DNA of 37,835 nt, from NCBI GenBank assembly GCA_036001225.1, contig DASYUM010000338.1, forward strand, positions 1 to 37,835. The letters run 5' to 3'. This stretch comes from DASYUM01 sp036001225 (lineage in GTDB: Bacteria > Methylomirabilota > Methylomirabilia > Rokubacteriales > DASRDR01). This document shows positions 1 through 6,832 of this stretch, piece by piece. A program made the position numbers and the translations under genes. Under the pieces are notes generated by a model that worked only from the letters and a program-made list of their open reading frames with translations, had not been told where the DNA came from and did no database searches. Numbering within the stretch: the first letter of the stretch is position 1; each line of letters starts with the position of its first letter.

Positions 1-61
1 CGCGACGTCCTGCGGCGCGCCTTTCGGGGGGGGGGAATCGGGGGGGTGTTTCGACACCCCG
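1..61 (-). repeat. Family-1 hairpin repeat, left copy, cut by the window edge
   Basis: Read on the minus strand, this follows the trkA stop codon. It has a perfect 7-bp stem with a 4-base loop (positions 43-60), then a GATT plus C-rich run, then a conserved block (positions 1-20 on plus: CGCGACGTCCTGCGGCGCGC). The same order of hairpin, GATTCC, C-run and conserved block occurs at 1487-1560 in the opposite orientation. The hairpin sequences differ but occupy the same place. No T-run follows the stem, so it is not a standard intrinsic terminator. The rest of the copy lies outside the window. Confidence 0.7.
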
Positions 62-69
62 CCGAAGTC

Positions 70-1416
70 CTACGAGCCGAAGAGGCGCTCGACGTCGGGC
101 AGCGCGCGGGGGAGCGCGAGCAGGATCACGTGGTCTCCGGCCTGGAACACGGTGCTCCGCTCGGGGACCAGAACCTCTTCGCCGCGCACGATGGCGCCGA
201 CCAGCACGTCGGGGGGCAGGGTCAGGGCTTCCAGTGACTGCCCAGCCGCCGGGGCCTGGGGGACCACGATCACCTCCAGCGTCTCGGCTTCGCTCTCCGG
301 CAGCTCGAAGACCGAGACCACCCGCCCGCGTCGGACGAAGCGCAGGATCACGCTGGCGGTCAGGAGCCGGGGGCTGATGGGCGCGTCGATGCCCAGCGAC
401 TCGACCAGCGGGATCAGGTCGGGACGCTTGAACAGCGCGACGGCCTTCTTGGCCCCGTAGCGCTTGCCGAGGATGGCGGCCAGCAGGTTGGTGGCGTCAT
501 CGTCGGTGATGGTGGCCAGCGCGTCCGTCTCGGCGATGCCCTCCTCGGTGAGGAGCCGGACGTCGGTGCCGTCGCCCTGGAGGACGCGGGCCCGAGCCAG
601 GTGCTTGGCGAGCTCCTCGCAGCGGGCGCGGCTTTTCTCCATGACGGTGACCGTGAGGTCCTCGGCCTCCAGCGCCCGGGCCACCTGAAGCCCGATGCGG
701 CCACCTCCGATGATGAACACGCGCTTGGTGGCGGCAATGGTCCGGCCAAGCAAGACCAGGATGTCGGGGATGAACTCGCGCCGGCCGACGATGTAGAGGT
801 GGTCGTCGGCGGCCACCACGGTGTCGCCCGTCGGCACGATGAGCTGGTCGCCGCGGGCGATCCCGACGACGAGGAAGGGGGAGCTGCTCTGGACCGAGCG
901 GAGGTCGCGCAAGCGGCGGTTCACCACCGGCGCCCGCGGCCCGATCTTGACGCCGAGCAGCTGGACGCGGCCATCGGCGAAATCGGCGACTTCGGCGGCG
1001 CCAGTGGTCTTGATCACCCGCAGAATCTCGTCGGCCACCACCTGGTTGGGATTGATCAGGAGGTCGATCCCCAGCACCTTCCCCCCGGCCAGGATGGGAT
1101 GGGCGCCCAGCTCGATGTCCCGGACCCGGGCGATCTTGGTGGCCACGCCGTACTGGTGGGCGATGGCGCAGGCCACGATGTTGATCTCGTCGACGTCGGC
1201 GACCGCGATCACCATGGCCGCCTCCCGGACGCCGGCCTCCTCCAGCGCCCCCGGCGAGGAGCCGTCGGCTTCGATCGCGCGCAGCCGCAGCGTCTCCTGG
1301 ACGCGCCGGCAGACCTCGGGATTCCGCTCGATGACGACGACCTCGTGGGCCTCGTGGGAGAGGCGCTCGGCGATGTGGTAGCCGACCTCCCCGGCGCCGA
1401 TTACGATGATCCGCAC
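70..1416 (-). CDS. trkA: TrkA-type potassium-uptake regulatory protein, two RCK domains
   Basis: Cytoplasmic NAD-binding subunit that gates a Trk/Ktr potassium channel. The 448 residues form two RCK halves, each a Rossmann fold plus TrkA_C domain. The first nucleotide-binding motif is GAGEVG at residues 7-12, the second is GGGRIG near residue 232. TrkA_C segments follow each fold, and the length is typical of TrkA. I chose the GTG at 1416 because the Rossmann strand starts directly there and a GAGGGAG ribosome site precedes it; longer in-frame translation upstream runs into repeat DNA. The TrkH channel is not in the window. The gene is flanked on both sides by inverted copies of a hairpin repeat. 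Before that repeat arrived it probably sat directly behind the small Cys gene now at 1681-1887. Family assignment is firm. Confidence 0.95.
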   Translation of the reverse strand: MRIIVIGAGEVGYHIAERLSHEAHEVVVIERNPEVCRRVQETLRLRAIEADGSSPGALEEAGVREAAMVIAVADVDEINIVACAIAHQYGVATKIARVRDIELGAHPILAGGKVLGIDLLINPNQVVADEILRVIKTTGAAEVADFADGRVQLLGVKIGPRAPVVNRRLRDLRSVQSSSPFLVVGIARGDQLIVPTGDTVVAADDHLYIVGRREFIPDILVLLGRTIAATKRVFIIGGGRIGLQVARALEAEDLTVTVMEKSRARCEELAKHLARARVLQGDGTDVRLLTEEGIAETDALATITDDDATNLLAAILGKRYGAKKAVALFKRPDLIPLVESLGIDAPISPRLLTASVILRFVRRGRVVSVFELPESEAETLEVIVVPQAPAAGQSLEALTLPPDVLVGAIVRGEEVLVPERSTVFQAGDHVILLALPRALPDVERLFGS

Positions 1417-1436
1417 CCGCGCGCTCCCTCGCTCAG

Positions 1437-1480
1437 CGGTCGGCCGCCGCCTCCTGGTATTCCGGGCAGTGGGCGGCGTA
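1437..1480 (-). repeat. 44-bp direct repeat, copy A (orphan 3' end of the small Cys gene)
   Basis: This matches 1685-1728 at 43 of 44 positions (mismatch at 1444 versus 1692), an offset of 248 bp. On the minus strand it encodes the last residues of the 68-residue protein, YAAHCPEYQEAAADR, followed by its own TGA. That stop lies 16 bases before the trkA GTG start and next to the trkA ribosome site. Copy A therefore looks like the ancestral gene end, and the element at 1481-1684 separates it from the rest of its gene. Confidence 0.9.
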
Positions 1481-1684
1481 GTGGTTTCGGAGGGGGGCTG
1501 TGCCCCCCTCCGATTCCTCCCCCCAGGAAGGGCGCGCCGCAGGACGTCGCGGGGCTGGGGGGCGCGACGAGGCGCGCGGACCCAAAAGTTGCGCGGGCAA
1601 AGCCCGCGCTCGGACCGCTTCGGCTGGGAGCCCGTGGCCACAGCGGTGCCGGACGGCGTGACCAGGTCCCATCTGCGTCCTCAT
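1481..1684 (+). repeat. Family-1 hairpin element inserted between the two 44-bp repeats
   Basis: This non-coding 204-bp segment lies exactly between the direct repeats. It carries a perfect 12-bp stem with a TGT loop (1487-1513) and a second perfect hairpin, GCGCGGGC-AAA-GCCCGCGC (1591-1609). Between them is a conserved block (1531-1560) shared with positions 1-20 (inverted relative to this copy) and, as a fragment, with 24251-24279. There is no open frame of its own and no transposase, so if mobile it would be a non-autonomous, MITE- or REP-like unit. Confidence 0.75.
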
Positions 1685-1887
1685 CGGTCGGGCGCCGCCT
1701 CCTGGTATTCCGGGCAGTGGGCGGCGTACACCGGAGGGACCCGCCGCCGGATCCAGGGGCAGAAGAACTCGGCCGTCAGGTTGCGACCCGCGGCCCGGTC
1801 CGGTGCCGATTCCTCGAGGTCGGCCGGCGGCTCGGGGTAGTGGACACAGTCGAAGCAGAACGGACCGGCGGGCTCGCGCGCCATCAT
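1681..1887 (-). CDS. Small four-cysteine protein of unknown function
   Basis: I do not recognise this 68-residue protein. It has Cys at 11, 14, 43 and 58 (CFDC, FFCPW, AHCPEY), a spacing that could bind zinc or an Fe-S centre; this is inference. There is no signal peptide or membrane segment. It starts directly after the acyl-CoA dehydrogenase stop (TGA then ATGATG) with AAGGGGGCG as ribosome site, so the two are translated together. Its last 15 residues are duplicated at 1437-1480, where the copy differs at one residue (A for P). The duplication means that the insertion of the repeat element did not truncate the protein. A role linked to the dehydrogenase is possible but unproven. Confidence 0.65.
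   Translation of the reverse strand: MMAREPAGPFCFDCVHYPEPPADLEESAPDRAAGRNLTAEFFCPWIRRRVPPVYAAHCPEYQEAAPDR
1685..1728 (-). repeat. 44-bp direct repeat, copy B (functional 3' end of the small Cys gene)
   Basis: Partner of 1437-1480. This copy forms the C-terminus of the intact 68-residue reading frame, which ends CGA-TGA instead of CGC-TGA as in copy A. Divergence beyond the 44 bp is abrupt on both sides, as expected for a duplication made during insertion or by recombination. Confidence 0.9.
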
Positions 1888-3105
1888 TCACGCCCCCTTC
1901 ATCTGGTCGCGACGGCTGCGACCTGCGGTCTGCGGGACGTCGCCGCCTTCTAGCGGATAGCGCTTGAGGAGCTGGCGGGCGATGACCAGCCGCTGGATTT
2001 CGTTCGTCCCTTCCCCGATGATGAGAAGCGGCGCGTCGCGGTAGTAGCGCTCGACCGGGAACTCGGTCGTGTAGCCGTAACCGCCGTGGATCCGCATCGC
2101 CTCCAGCGCCACCGCCTGGGCCGTCTCGGAGGCGAAGAGCTTGGCCATGCCGGCGGCGAGGTCGGCCCGCTCGCCGGCCGTCTTCAGCCGCGCCGCCTCC
2201 AGGGTGAGCAGCCGGGCCGCCTCCAGCCGGGTGGCCATGTCGGCCAGCTTGAGCTGGATCGCCTGGTGCTCGGCGATCGGGCGGCCGAAGCTCTGGCGGA
2301 CCTGGGCGTAACGGATCGCGTCTTCGAAGGCCGCCCGGGCCACCCCGACCCCCCGCGCCGCCACGTTGATCCGGCCGACTTCGAGCCCGGCCATGATCTG
2401 CTTGAAGCCGGCGCCCTCGCTCTCGCCGACCAGGTTGCCCGCCGGCACCGGGACCGCGTCGAAGCTCAGCTCCACCGTCTCCACGCCCTTGTACCCGAGC
2501 TTTCCCAGGTCTCGGCCGACCTGGAACCCGGGGTGGCCTTTCTCGACGAGCAAGAGGCTCATGCCGCGGTGGGACGGGCTGGCGCCGGGATCGGTCTTGG
2601 CCAGGACGAGAAAGGTATCGCCGTGGCGGCCATTGGTGACGAACATCTTGGTCCCGGTGAGGAGGTAGTGGTCGCCCTGCCGGACCGCCCGCGTGCGGAT
2701 CGCCTGGAGGTCGGAGCCCCCTTGCGGCTCGGTGAGGCAGATGCCGCCCCGCTGGCTGCCGGCGGCGAAGGCGGGGAGGAAGCGCGCCTTCTGGGCCTCG
2801 GTCCCGAACGTGGCCACGCAGTAGGCCATGATCAGGTGGCTGTTGATCACCCCCGCCAGCGACATCCAGCCCCGCGACAGCTCTTCGACGACCAGGGCGT
2901 AGGTCACGTAGTCGAGGCCGAGGCCGCCGTAGGCCTCCGGAATGGTGGCCCCGAACAGGCCGAGCGTTTTCATCTGCTCGACCAGCTCGTGCGGGTAGCG
3001 GTCGGCGCGCTCCCACTCGGCAGCGACCGGCCGCACCTCCTTCTCGACGAAGGCGCGGATGGCGGCGAGGATTCGGCGCTGCTCTTCGGTCAGGGAATGT
3101 GACAT
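1888..3105 (-). CDS. Acyl-CoA dehydrogenase
   Basis: FAD flavoprotein that oxidises acyl-CoA to the 2,3-enoyl-CoA and passes electrons to ETF. The 405 residues have the helical N-domain (LTEEQRRILAAIRAFVEKEV), the mid-domain signature ICLTEPQGGSD, and the C-terminal GYGYTTEFPVERYYRD segment. The expected catalytic base is Glu365 in IGEGTNEIQR, matching the position used by short/medium-chain family members. The ATG at 3105 was chosen because the family N-terminus begins there with GGGAGC upstream; longer frames upstream read through the divergent promoter region. It is the first gene of the unit leading to the small Cys protein and, ancestrally, trkA. Chain-length specificity cannot be read from sequence; a butyryl- or isovaleryl-type substrate is plausible. 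Confidence 0.95.
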   Translation of the reverse strand: MSHSLTEEQRRILAAIRAFVEKEVRPVAAEWERADRYPHELVEQMKTLGLFGATIPEAYGGLGLDYVTYALVVEELSRGWMSLAGVINSHLIMAYCVATFGTEAQKARFLPAFAAGSQRGGICLTEPQGGSDLQAIRTRAVRQGDHYLLTGTKMFVTNGRHGDTFLVLAKTDPGASPSHRGMSLLLVEKGHPGFQVGRDLGKLGYKGVETVELSFDAVPVPAGNLVGESEGAGFKQIMAGLEVGRINVAARGVGVARAAFEDAIRYAQVRQSFGRPIAEHQAIQLKLADMATRLEAARLLTLEAARLKTAGERADLAAGMAKLFASETAQAVALEAMRIHGGYGYTTEFPVERYYRDAPLLIIGEGTNEIQRLVIARQLLKRYPLEGGDVPQTAGRSRRDQMKGA

Positions 3106-3131
3106 GCGGGCTCCCGGCGTCGGTTGGAGGA

Positions 3132-3161
3132 ACAGTAGCAGACCGCGCGCGAGATTGGCAA
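3132..3161 (-). promoter_or_regulatory. Predicted sigma-70-like promoter for the acyl-CoA dehydrogenase unit
   Basis: On the minus strand, TTGCCA (3156-3161) and TACTGT (3132-3137) are separated by 18 bases. This puts the start of transcription about 20 bases before the ATG at 3105. The match is good for so GC-rich a gap, but is by eye only. Confidence 0.45.
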
Positions 3162-3225
3162 GCCGACCGGACCGCCCGCGGAGGCCGGACATCGCTCGGC
3201 GAGACGCCGCCCCCGGCCAACCTGC

Positions 3226-3231
3226 TAGAAT
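3226..3231 (+). promoter_or_regulatory. Extended -10-like element before the phosphodiesterase gene
   Basis: TGC-TAGAAT resembles an extended -10 element. No convincing -35 is visible. The ATG at 3239 lies only 7 bases past the hexamer, so transcription from it would give a nearly leaderless mRNA. Confidence 0.35.
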
Positions 3232-3238
3232 CGGGGCG

Positions 3239-4903
3239 ATGGGCGCATGGCGGCGTCTGACGCGTCGGATCGCCGCGACCCGCGACGGCGTCATCCGGTG
3301 GGCGCGGATGCCCCCGTCGGCGCCGCCGGGCCGCCGCCGGTTCGTCGTCGTCCAGATCGACGGGCTCTCCCACGGGACGCTCCAGCGTGCCCTGGCCCGC
3401 GGCCGCATGCCCACCACCGCCCGCCTCCTCGACCGGGGCGAGCTTCGCCTCTGTCGCATTCCGGTGGGGCTGCCGACCTCCACGGCGGCCTTCCAGGCAG
3501 CCGTCATGTACGGCCGGCCCGTGGACATCCCCGCCTTCGAGTTCCTCGACAAGCGCACCGGCGACTACCTCTGGTTCCCCCGGCCGTGGGCGTCGGCCCG
3601 GGTCGAGGAGGCACACGCCGCCGGCCGCCGCGGCATCATGGCCGGCGGCCGGACCTACGGCTGCATCTTCGGGGGTGGCGCCGCCGACACGGTCCTGACC
3701 TTCGCCCACCTGCTCCGGCCCTGGCCCTTGTGGGGCCGCATCGGGCTGCGGGCCCGCGTCTTTCCATACCTGCTGCTGGCCTGGGTGACGGTCAAGATCC
3801 TCCTGGAGACCCTGGTCCGTGGGGTCGGCTGGCTGGGGCGGACGCTCCGCGACTTTTCGCTCGGCCGGCCGCTGCCGTCGCCCACTCGGTGGCTGGTCCG
3901 CCTGCTCATCAGCGGCGGGCTCCGCGAGCTCTTCACCCTCAGCGTCACCGCCGACATCTACGCGGGAGTCCCCGCCCTCTACGTCAACTTCCTGGACTAC
4001 GACGTCCCGGCCCACGCGGTCGGCCCCGAGCACCGGGCGGCCGTCCGTACGCTTCGTTACGTGGACACGAGCATCCGCGAAATCTGGCAGGCGGTGCGGC
4101 GGGTCCCCGAGCATGCCTATGACCTCTTCATCCTCTCCGACCACGGTCAGGTTCCGTCGGTGCCGTTCGCGACGGTGGCCGGCCCCGTCCCGGTCGCCGA
4201 AGCGGTGCTGGGGACCTTCGCGCCGCCGGCCGACAGCGCCGCCTCCCCGGCTCCGACCGTCCGCGAGATGGTCCACCCGGTGGCGCCTCCGCTCTGGCCG
4301 CTGGCGCCGATCTGGCAACAGCACCTGACCTATCTCGAGCCGCGGAGCCGTGAGCGCAACGCGGTGTGGGCGGGCGACCTCTGCGTGGTGCCGGCCGGCC
4401 CCAACCTGAACCTCTACCTGACCGACGTCCCTGGCCACGCCCCCGTGGAAGCGATCGAGCGTCGTTACCCGGGGGCGCTCGGACGGCTGAGCCGGCATCC
4501 CGGCATCGGCTTCGTGCTCGCGCGCGATGCCACGGGGTCGGTGTGCTACTATCGAGAGGCTGTGTTGCGCATTCCGCCGCCGCCCGGCCCGACCGGGTGT
4601 CCCCTGTTCGACCGGCCGGACCGGGACCTCGTGGTCCAGGGACTCCAAGACCTGCTCGCCATGCCCAGTGCCGGCGACGTCATGGCCTTCGGCCACTACA
4701 ATCCGCGCGGGTGCGTGAGCTTCCTCAACGAGCGCGGCAGCCACGCCGGACCCTCGGAGGCGGAACTGTATGGGTTCGTGCTGGCACCGTCCGACGTGAA
4801 GTTCGATTTCGAGGCCATTTCCCGGCCGACCGAACTGTATCCGCTCTTCGTGGGGTACCAGATGGAGCCGGAGCGCGCGACGGAGACCGAATGGGGCCGC
4901 TGA
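3239..4903 (+). CDS. Type I phosphodiesterase/nucleotide pyrophosphatase (alkaline phosphatase superfamily)
   Basis: Metal-dependent phosphoester hydrolase of 554 residues. Superfamily landmarks appear in order: metal-binding Asp41 in VVVQIDGLSHGT, the candidate nucleophile in LPTSTAAFQAAVMYG (Thr80-Thr82), LDYDVPAHAVGPEH with Asp/His ligands, and ILSDHGQ. A hydrophobic stretch, FPYLLLAWVTVKILLETLV (about residues 177-196), could anchor the protein in the membrane; there is no signal peptide. The ATG at 3239 follows CGGGGCG and lies just behind a -10-like element. It overlaps the next gene by 13 bases, so the phosphatase and the EEP-type enzyme are probably coupled and may act on the same phosphodiester or phospholipid headgroup (inference). 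The exact substrate is unknown. Confidence 0.85.
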   Translation: MGAWRRLTRRIAATRDGVIRWARMPPSAPPGRRRFVVVQIDGLSHGTLQRALARGRMPTTARLLDRGELRLCRIPVGLPTSTAAFQAAVMYGRPVDIPAFEFLDKRTGDYLWFPRPWASARVEEAHAAGRRGIMAGGRTYGCIFGGGAADTVLTFAHLLRPWPLWGRIGLRARVFPYLLLAWVTVKILLETLVRGVGWLGRTLRDFSLGRPLPSPTRWLVRLLISGGLRELFTLSVTADIYAGVPALYVNFLDYDVPAHAVGPEHRAAVRTLRYVDTSIREIWQAVRRVPEHAYDLFILSDHGQVPSVPFATVAGPVPVAEAVLGTFAPPADSAASPAPTVREMVHPVAPPLWPLAPIWQQHLTYLEPRSRERNAVWAGDLCVVPAGPNLNLYLTDVPGHAPVEAIERRYPGALGRLSRHPGIGFVLARDATGSVCYYREAVLRIPPPPGPTGCPLFDRPDRDLVVQGLQDLLAMPSAGDVMAFGHYNPRGCVSFLNERGSHAGPSEAELYGFVLAPSDVKFDFEAISRPTELYPLFVGYQMEPERATETEWGR

Positions 4904-5598
4904 GCCGGATCCGCGTGGTGACGTACAACATCCACCGGGCCCGCGGGCTGGACGGCCAGCAGCGGTTGGATCGCATCATCGAGGTCCTGGCCGAGGTGGA
5001 CGCGGACATCGTCGCGCTGCAGGAGGTCCTGGCTCCCCAGGCCACCGAGCTGGCGGAGGCGACCGGGATGAGCGTGGGCTTCGGGCAGACCCGGCTGCTG
5101 CCGCAGGGGCCGTACGGCAACCTGTGCCTGAGCCGGCTGCCCCTGGTCGCCCACCAGTGCTACAGCCTGACCTGCCGGCCCTTCGAACCCCGCGGGTGCC
5201 TGCGGGCCGACGTGGATGGCGGCGGATCGGGCCCGCTCCACATCTTCAACGTCCACCTCGGCCTCCGCTACACCGAGCGCATCCGCCAGGTCCGGATGCT
5301 GGCCGGGATCCTCGACCGCCGCCACCTGGCGGGACCGCGCCTCTTGCTCGGGGACTTCAACGAATGGTTCAACGGCCACGCCTCTCGTCTCCTCCGGGCG
5401 GAGTTCGGCCACCCCTGCGGGCGGCGGCGGAGCGGGCGGACGCACCCGAGCGTGCTGCCGGTCTTCCCGCTCGACCGGATCTACCACGACCCGGTCATAC
5501 GAGTGGAGCGCGTGGCGGTTCACCGGAGCCGGCTCGCGCGGGTCGCCTCGGATCACCTGCCGACGTACGCGGATCTGCGGCTCGACGGCGCCCGTTAG
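4891..5598 (+). CDS. Endonuclease/exonuclease/phosphatase (EEP) family hydrolase
   Basis: Mg-dependent phosphodiesterase of the EEP fold (DNase I, sphingomyelinase and inositol 5-phosphatase relatives), 235 residues. Family motifs in order: TYNIHRARG near the N-terminus, LQEV with the metal-binding Glu, NVHLGL, LLGDFNEW with the catalytic Asp/Asn pair, and SDHLP near the C-terminus with the catalytic Asp-His. There is no signal peptide. The start ATG lies inside the end of the preceding phosphodiesterase (13-base overlap). The set most resembles bacterial EEP proteins found beside lipid-modifying enzymes, rather than a DNA-repair exonuclease, but the substrate cannot be assigned. Confidence 0.9.
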   Translation: MGPLSRIRVVTYNIHRARGLDGQQRLDRIIEVLAEVDADIVALQEVLAPQATELAEATGMSVGFGQTRLLPQGPYGNLCLSRLPLVAHQCYSLTCRPFEPRGCLRADVDGGGSGPLHIFNVHLGLRYTERIRQVRMLAGILDRRHLAGPRLLLGDFNEWFNGHASRLLRAEFGHPCGRRRSGRTHPSVLPVFPLDRIYHDPVIRVERVAVHRSRLARVASDHLPTYADLRLDGAR

Positions 5599-5605
5599 GC
5601 GTCGT

Positions 5606-5628
5606 GCCGATCACCATCGCATCTCGGC
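5606..5628 (+). repeat. Family-2 post-stop repeat, 5' fragment
   Basis: GCCGATCACCATCGCATCTC begins 7 bases after the EEP stop codon. It differs at only three positions from the start of the full copy at 36936-36815 over this region. Only the left arm is present; the Nudix gene begins directly after it. Confidence 0.55.
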
Positions 5629-5635
5629 CCGAGGT

Positions 5636-6208
5636 ATGGGTGGCGCCGACCGGACGGCGGTGGCCCTGAGCCCCGAGCTTCACCCCGACCGCCTGCGCTT
5701 CTGTCCGCTGTGCGGTGCCGGCCTCGGCCGGCGCGCGATCCCGCCGGCGGGCCGCGAGCATCCGGTCTGCTCGGCGTGCGACTTCGTCTTCTATCTGCCC
5801 CCCAAAGTAGTCGCGGGGACACTGCCCATCCGGGACGGCCGCGTGCTCCTCACCCGCCGAGCGATCGACCCCGCCCGCGGCTGCTGGACGTTTCCCGGCG
5901 GCTATGTGGACTGGGGCGAGGACGTCCGCGAGGGCGCCCGGCGCGAGACCCTGGAGGAGGCCGGGCTGGCCGTCCAGCTCGACGGGCTTCTCGGACTCTA
6001 CTCCTACCCCGGGTCTCCGGTCGTCGTCGTCGCGTTCCTGGCCTCGGTGCCGGACGGCGCCGAGCCGGTGCCGTGCCCGAACGAGGTGCTCGAGGTGGCC
6101 TACTTCGCGCCGGAGGCGATCCCGTGGGACACGCTGGCCTTCCCTAGCACGCACGAGGCGCTCCGGGATTGGATTGCTCGCGAGGGCGGCCGCCAGCCGG
6201 GTGTATGA
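5636..6208 (+). CDS. Nudix hydrolase with N-terminal zinc ribbon
   Basis: Hydrolyses a nucleoside diphosphate linked to another group; 190 residues. The N-terminus carries a zinc ribbon (CPLC at 23-26 and CSAC at 45-48). The Nudix box spans residues 89-111 with the pattern G-x5-E-x7-RE-x2-EE-x-G-L (GYVDWGED, RRETLEEAGL), all catalytic residues present. The architecture matches the ADP-ribose/NADH pyrophosphatase-like group with a short zinc ribbon, but is shorter than NudC. The start at 5636 follows GAGGT and the repeat fragment. The stop overlaps the predicted promoter of the next gene. It probably belongs to the transcript starting at 3239. Confidence 0.9.
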   Translation: MGGADRTAVALSPELHPDRLRFCPLCGAGLGRRAIPPAGREHPVCSACDFVFYLPPKVVAGTLPIRDGRVLLTRRAIDPARGCWTFPGGYVDWGEDVREGARRETLEEAGLAVQLDGLLGLYSYPGSPVVVVAFLASVPDGAEPVPCPNEVLEVAYFAPEAIPWDTLAFPSTHEALRDWIAREGGRQPGV

Positions 6209-6209
6209 T
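6204..6209 (+). promoter_or_regulatory. -10-like TATGAT before the Tyr/Pro-rich protein gene
   Basis: TATGAT preceded by GTG overlaps the Nudix stop codon. Transcription from it would leave a leader of about 48 bases containing the CTGGAGG ribosome site. No -35 is recognisable. Confidence 0.35.
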
Positions 6210-6263
6210 GGGAAATCGGGGGAGGAGTTACCGGGTCCCCTCGGACTCGCCTGGAGGCACGCC

Positions 6264-6770
6264 ATGAAGAAGGTGTGCGGTGTCGTGCTCGTCGCGTTGC
6301 TGCTGGTCTCGGTCCTCGCCACGCCGGCCGCCGCTGACCGCTGGCGCGGTGGGCACTTTCGCGGTCATTCTCGCGGTCACGCCGGCTTCTTCATCGGCTT
6401 CGGCGTGGGGGCGCTTCTGACCGCGCCGTGGTGGTACCGGCCGGCCTACGCCTACCCCGCTTATTACCCCTACCCGACCTACTACTCATACCCGACCTAC
6501 TATCCGTACCCGGTCTACAGCGGGACGTACCCGGCGCCCGAGGCCCCGCCGACCTACCCGACCTACCCGACACCCCAGCCGACCGTGCCCGCGCCACCGA
6601 GCGGCAGCGAGTCGGCGCCGCCCCCTCCGTCGCAGAGCGGAAGCGCCCCGCCGCAGGTCTCGGGCCAGAACTGCCAGGCGGTCTGGGTGGAGGGACACTA
6701 CGAGACGCGAGTCATGGCCAATGGCCAGCGCGTCACCGCCTGGGTTCCCGCCTACCAGGTCTGCCAGTAG
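6264..6770 (+). CDS. Secreted Tyr/Pro-rich repeat protein, unknown function
   Basis: Exported protein of 168 residues. The signal peptide is clear: MKK, a hydrophobic core, then TPAAA-D near residue 25. A Gly/His/Arg/Phe-rich stretch follows (GGHFRGHSRGHAGFF), then a low-complexity region of about 50 residues built on PxYYPYPTYY-like units. A Pro/Ser linker and a short conserved-looking C-terminal module complete it: CQAVWVEGHYETRV and AWVPAYQVC, with two Cys that could form a disulfide. Similar exported proteins in soil bacteria end with comparable WVxGHY modules, but no function is established. It has its own likely promoter at 6204 and CTGGAGG ribosome site. A role at the cell surface is inference. 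Confidence 0.75.
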   Translation: MKKVCGVVLVALLLVSVLATPAAADRWRGGHFRGHSRGHAGFFIGFGVGALLTAPWWYRPAYAYPAYYPYPTYYSYPTYYPYPVYSGTYPAPEAPPTYPTYPTPQPTVPAPPSGSESAPPPPSQSGSAPPQVSGQNCQAVWVEGHYETRVMANGQRVTAWVPAYQVCQ

Positions 6771-6786
6771 CCCTCGTGCTGGGTAG

Positions 6787-6808
6787 CCTCTCCCCTCCCG
6801 GGGAGAGG
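6787..6808. terminator. Hairpin between convergent genes, terminator-like
   Basis: A perfect 9-bp stem (CCTCTCCCC/GGGGAGAGG) with a 4-base loop lies between convergent stop codons at 6770 and 6833. No T-run follows on either strand, so termination is inferred from position. A similar hairpin of the same C/T-rich type lies at 36734-36758. Confidence 0.5.
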
Positions 6809-6832
6809 GCGAAGGCGGGTGACGGCGATCGC

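Noticed and set aside
43..60. Intrinsic terminator behind trkA
   Set aside because: The stem is perfect but is followed by C-rich sequence instead of T residues; I treat it as part of the repeat.
601..1953. A 450-codon open frame on the plus strand antisense to trkA
   Set aside because: Low-complexity translation with no recognisable domain; the opposite strand encodes trkA with complete motifs.
1433..4744. A 1103-codon open frame on the minus strand
   Set aside because: It lies antisense to the phosphodiesterase gene and out of frame with the acyl-CoA dehydrogenase, both with clear motifs. Its translation is rich in Arg, Gly, Pro and Ala without any domain, as expected for a frame opened by high GC.
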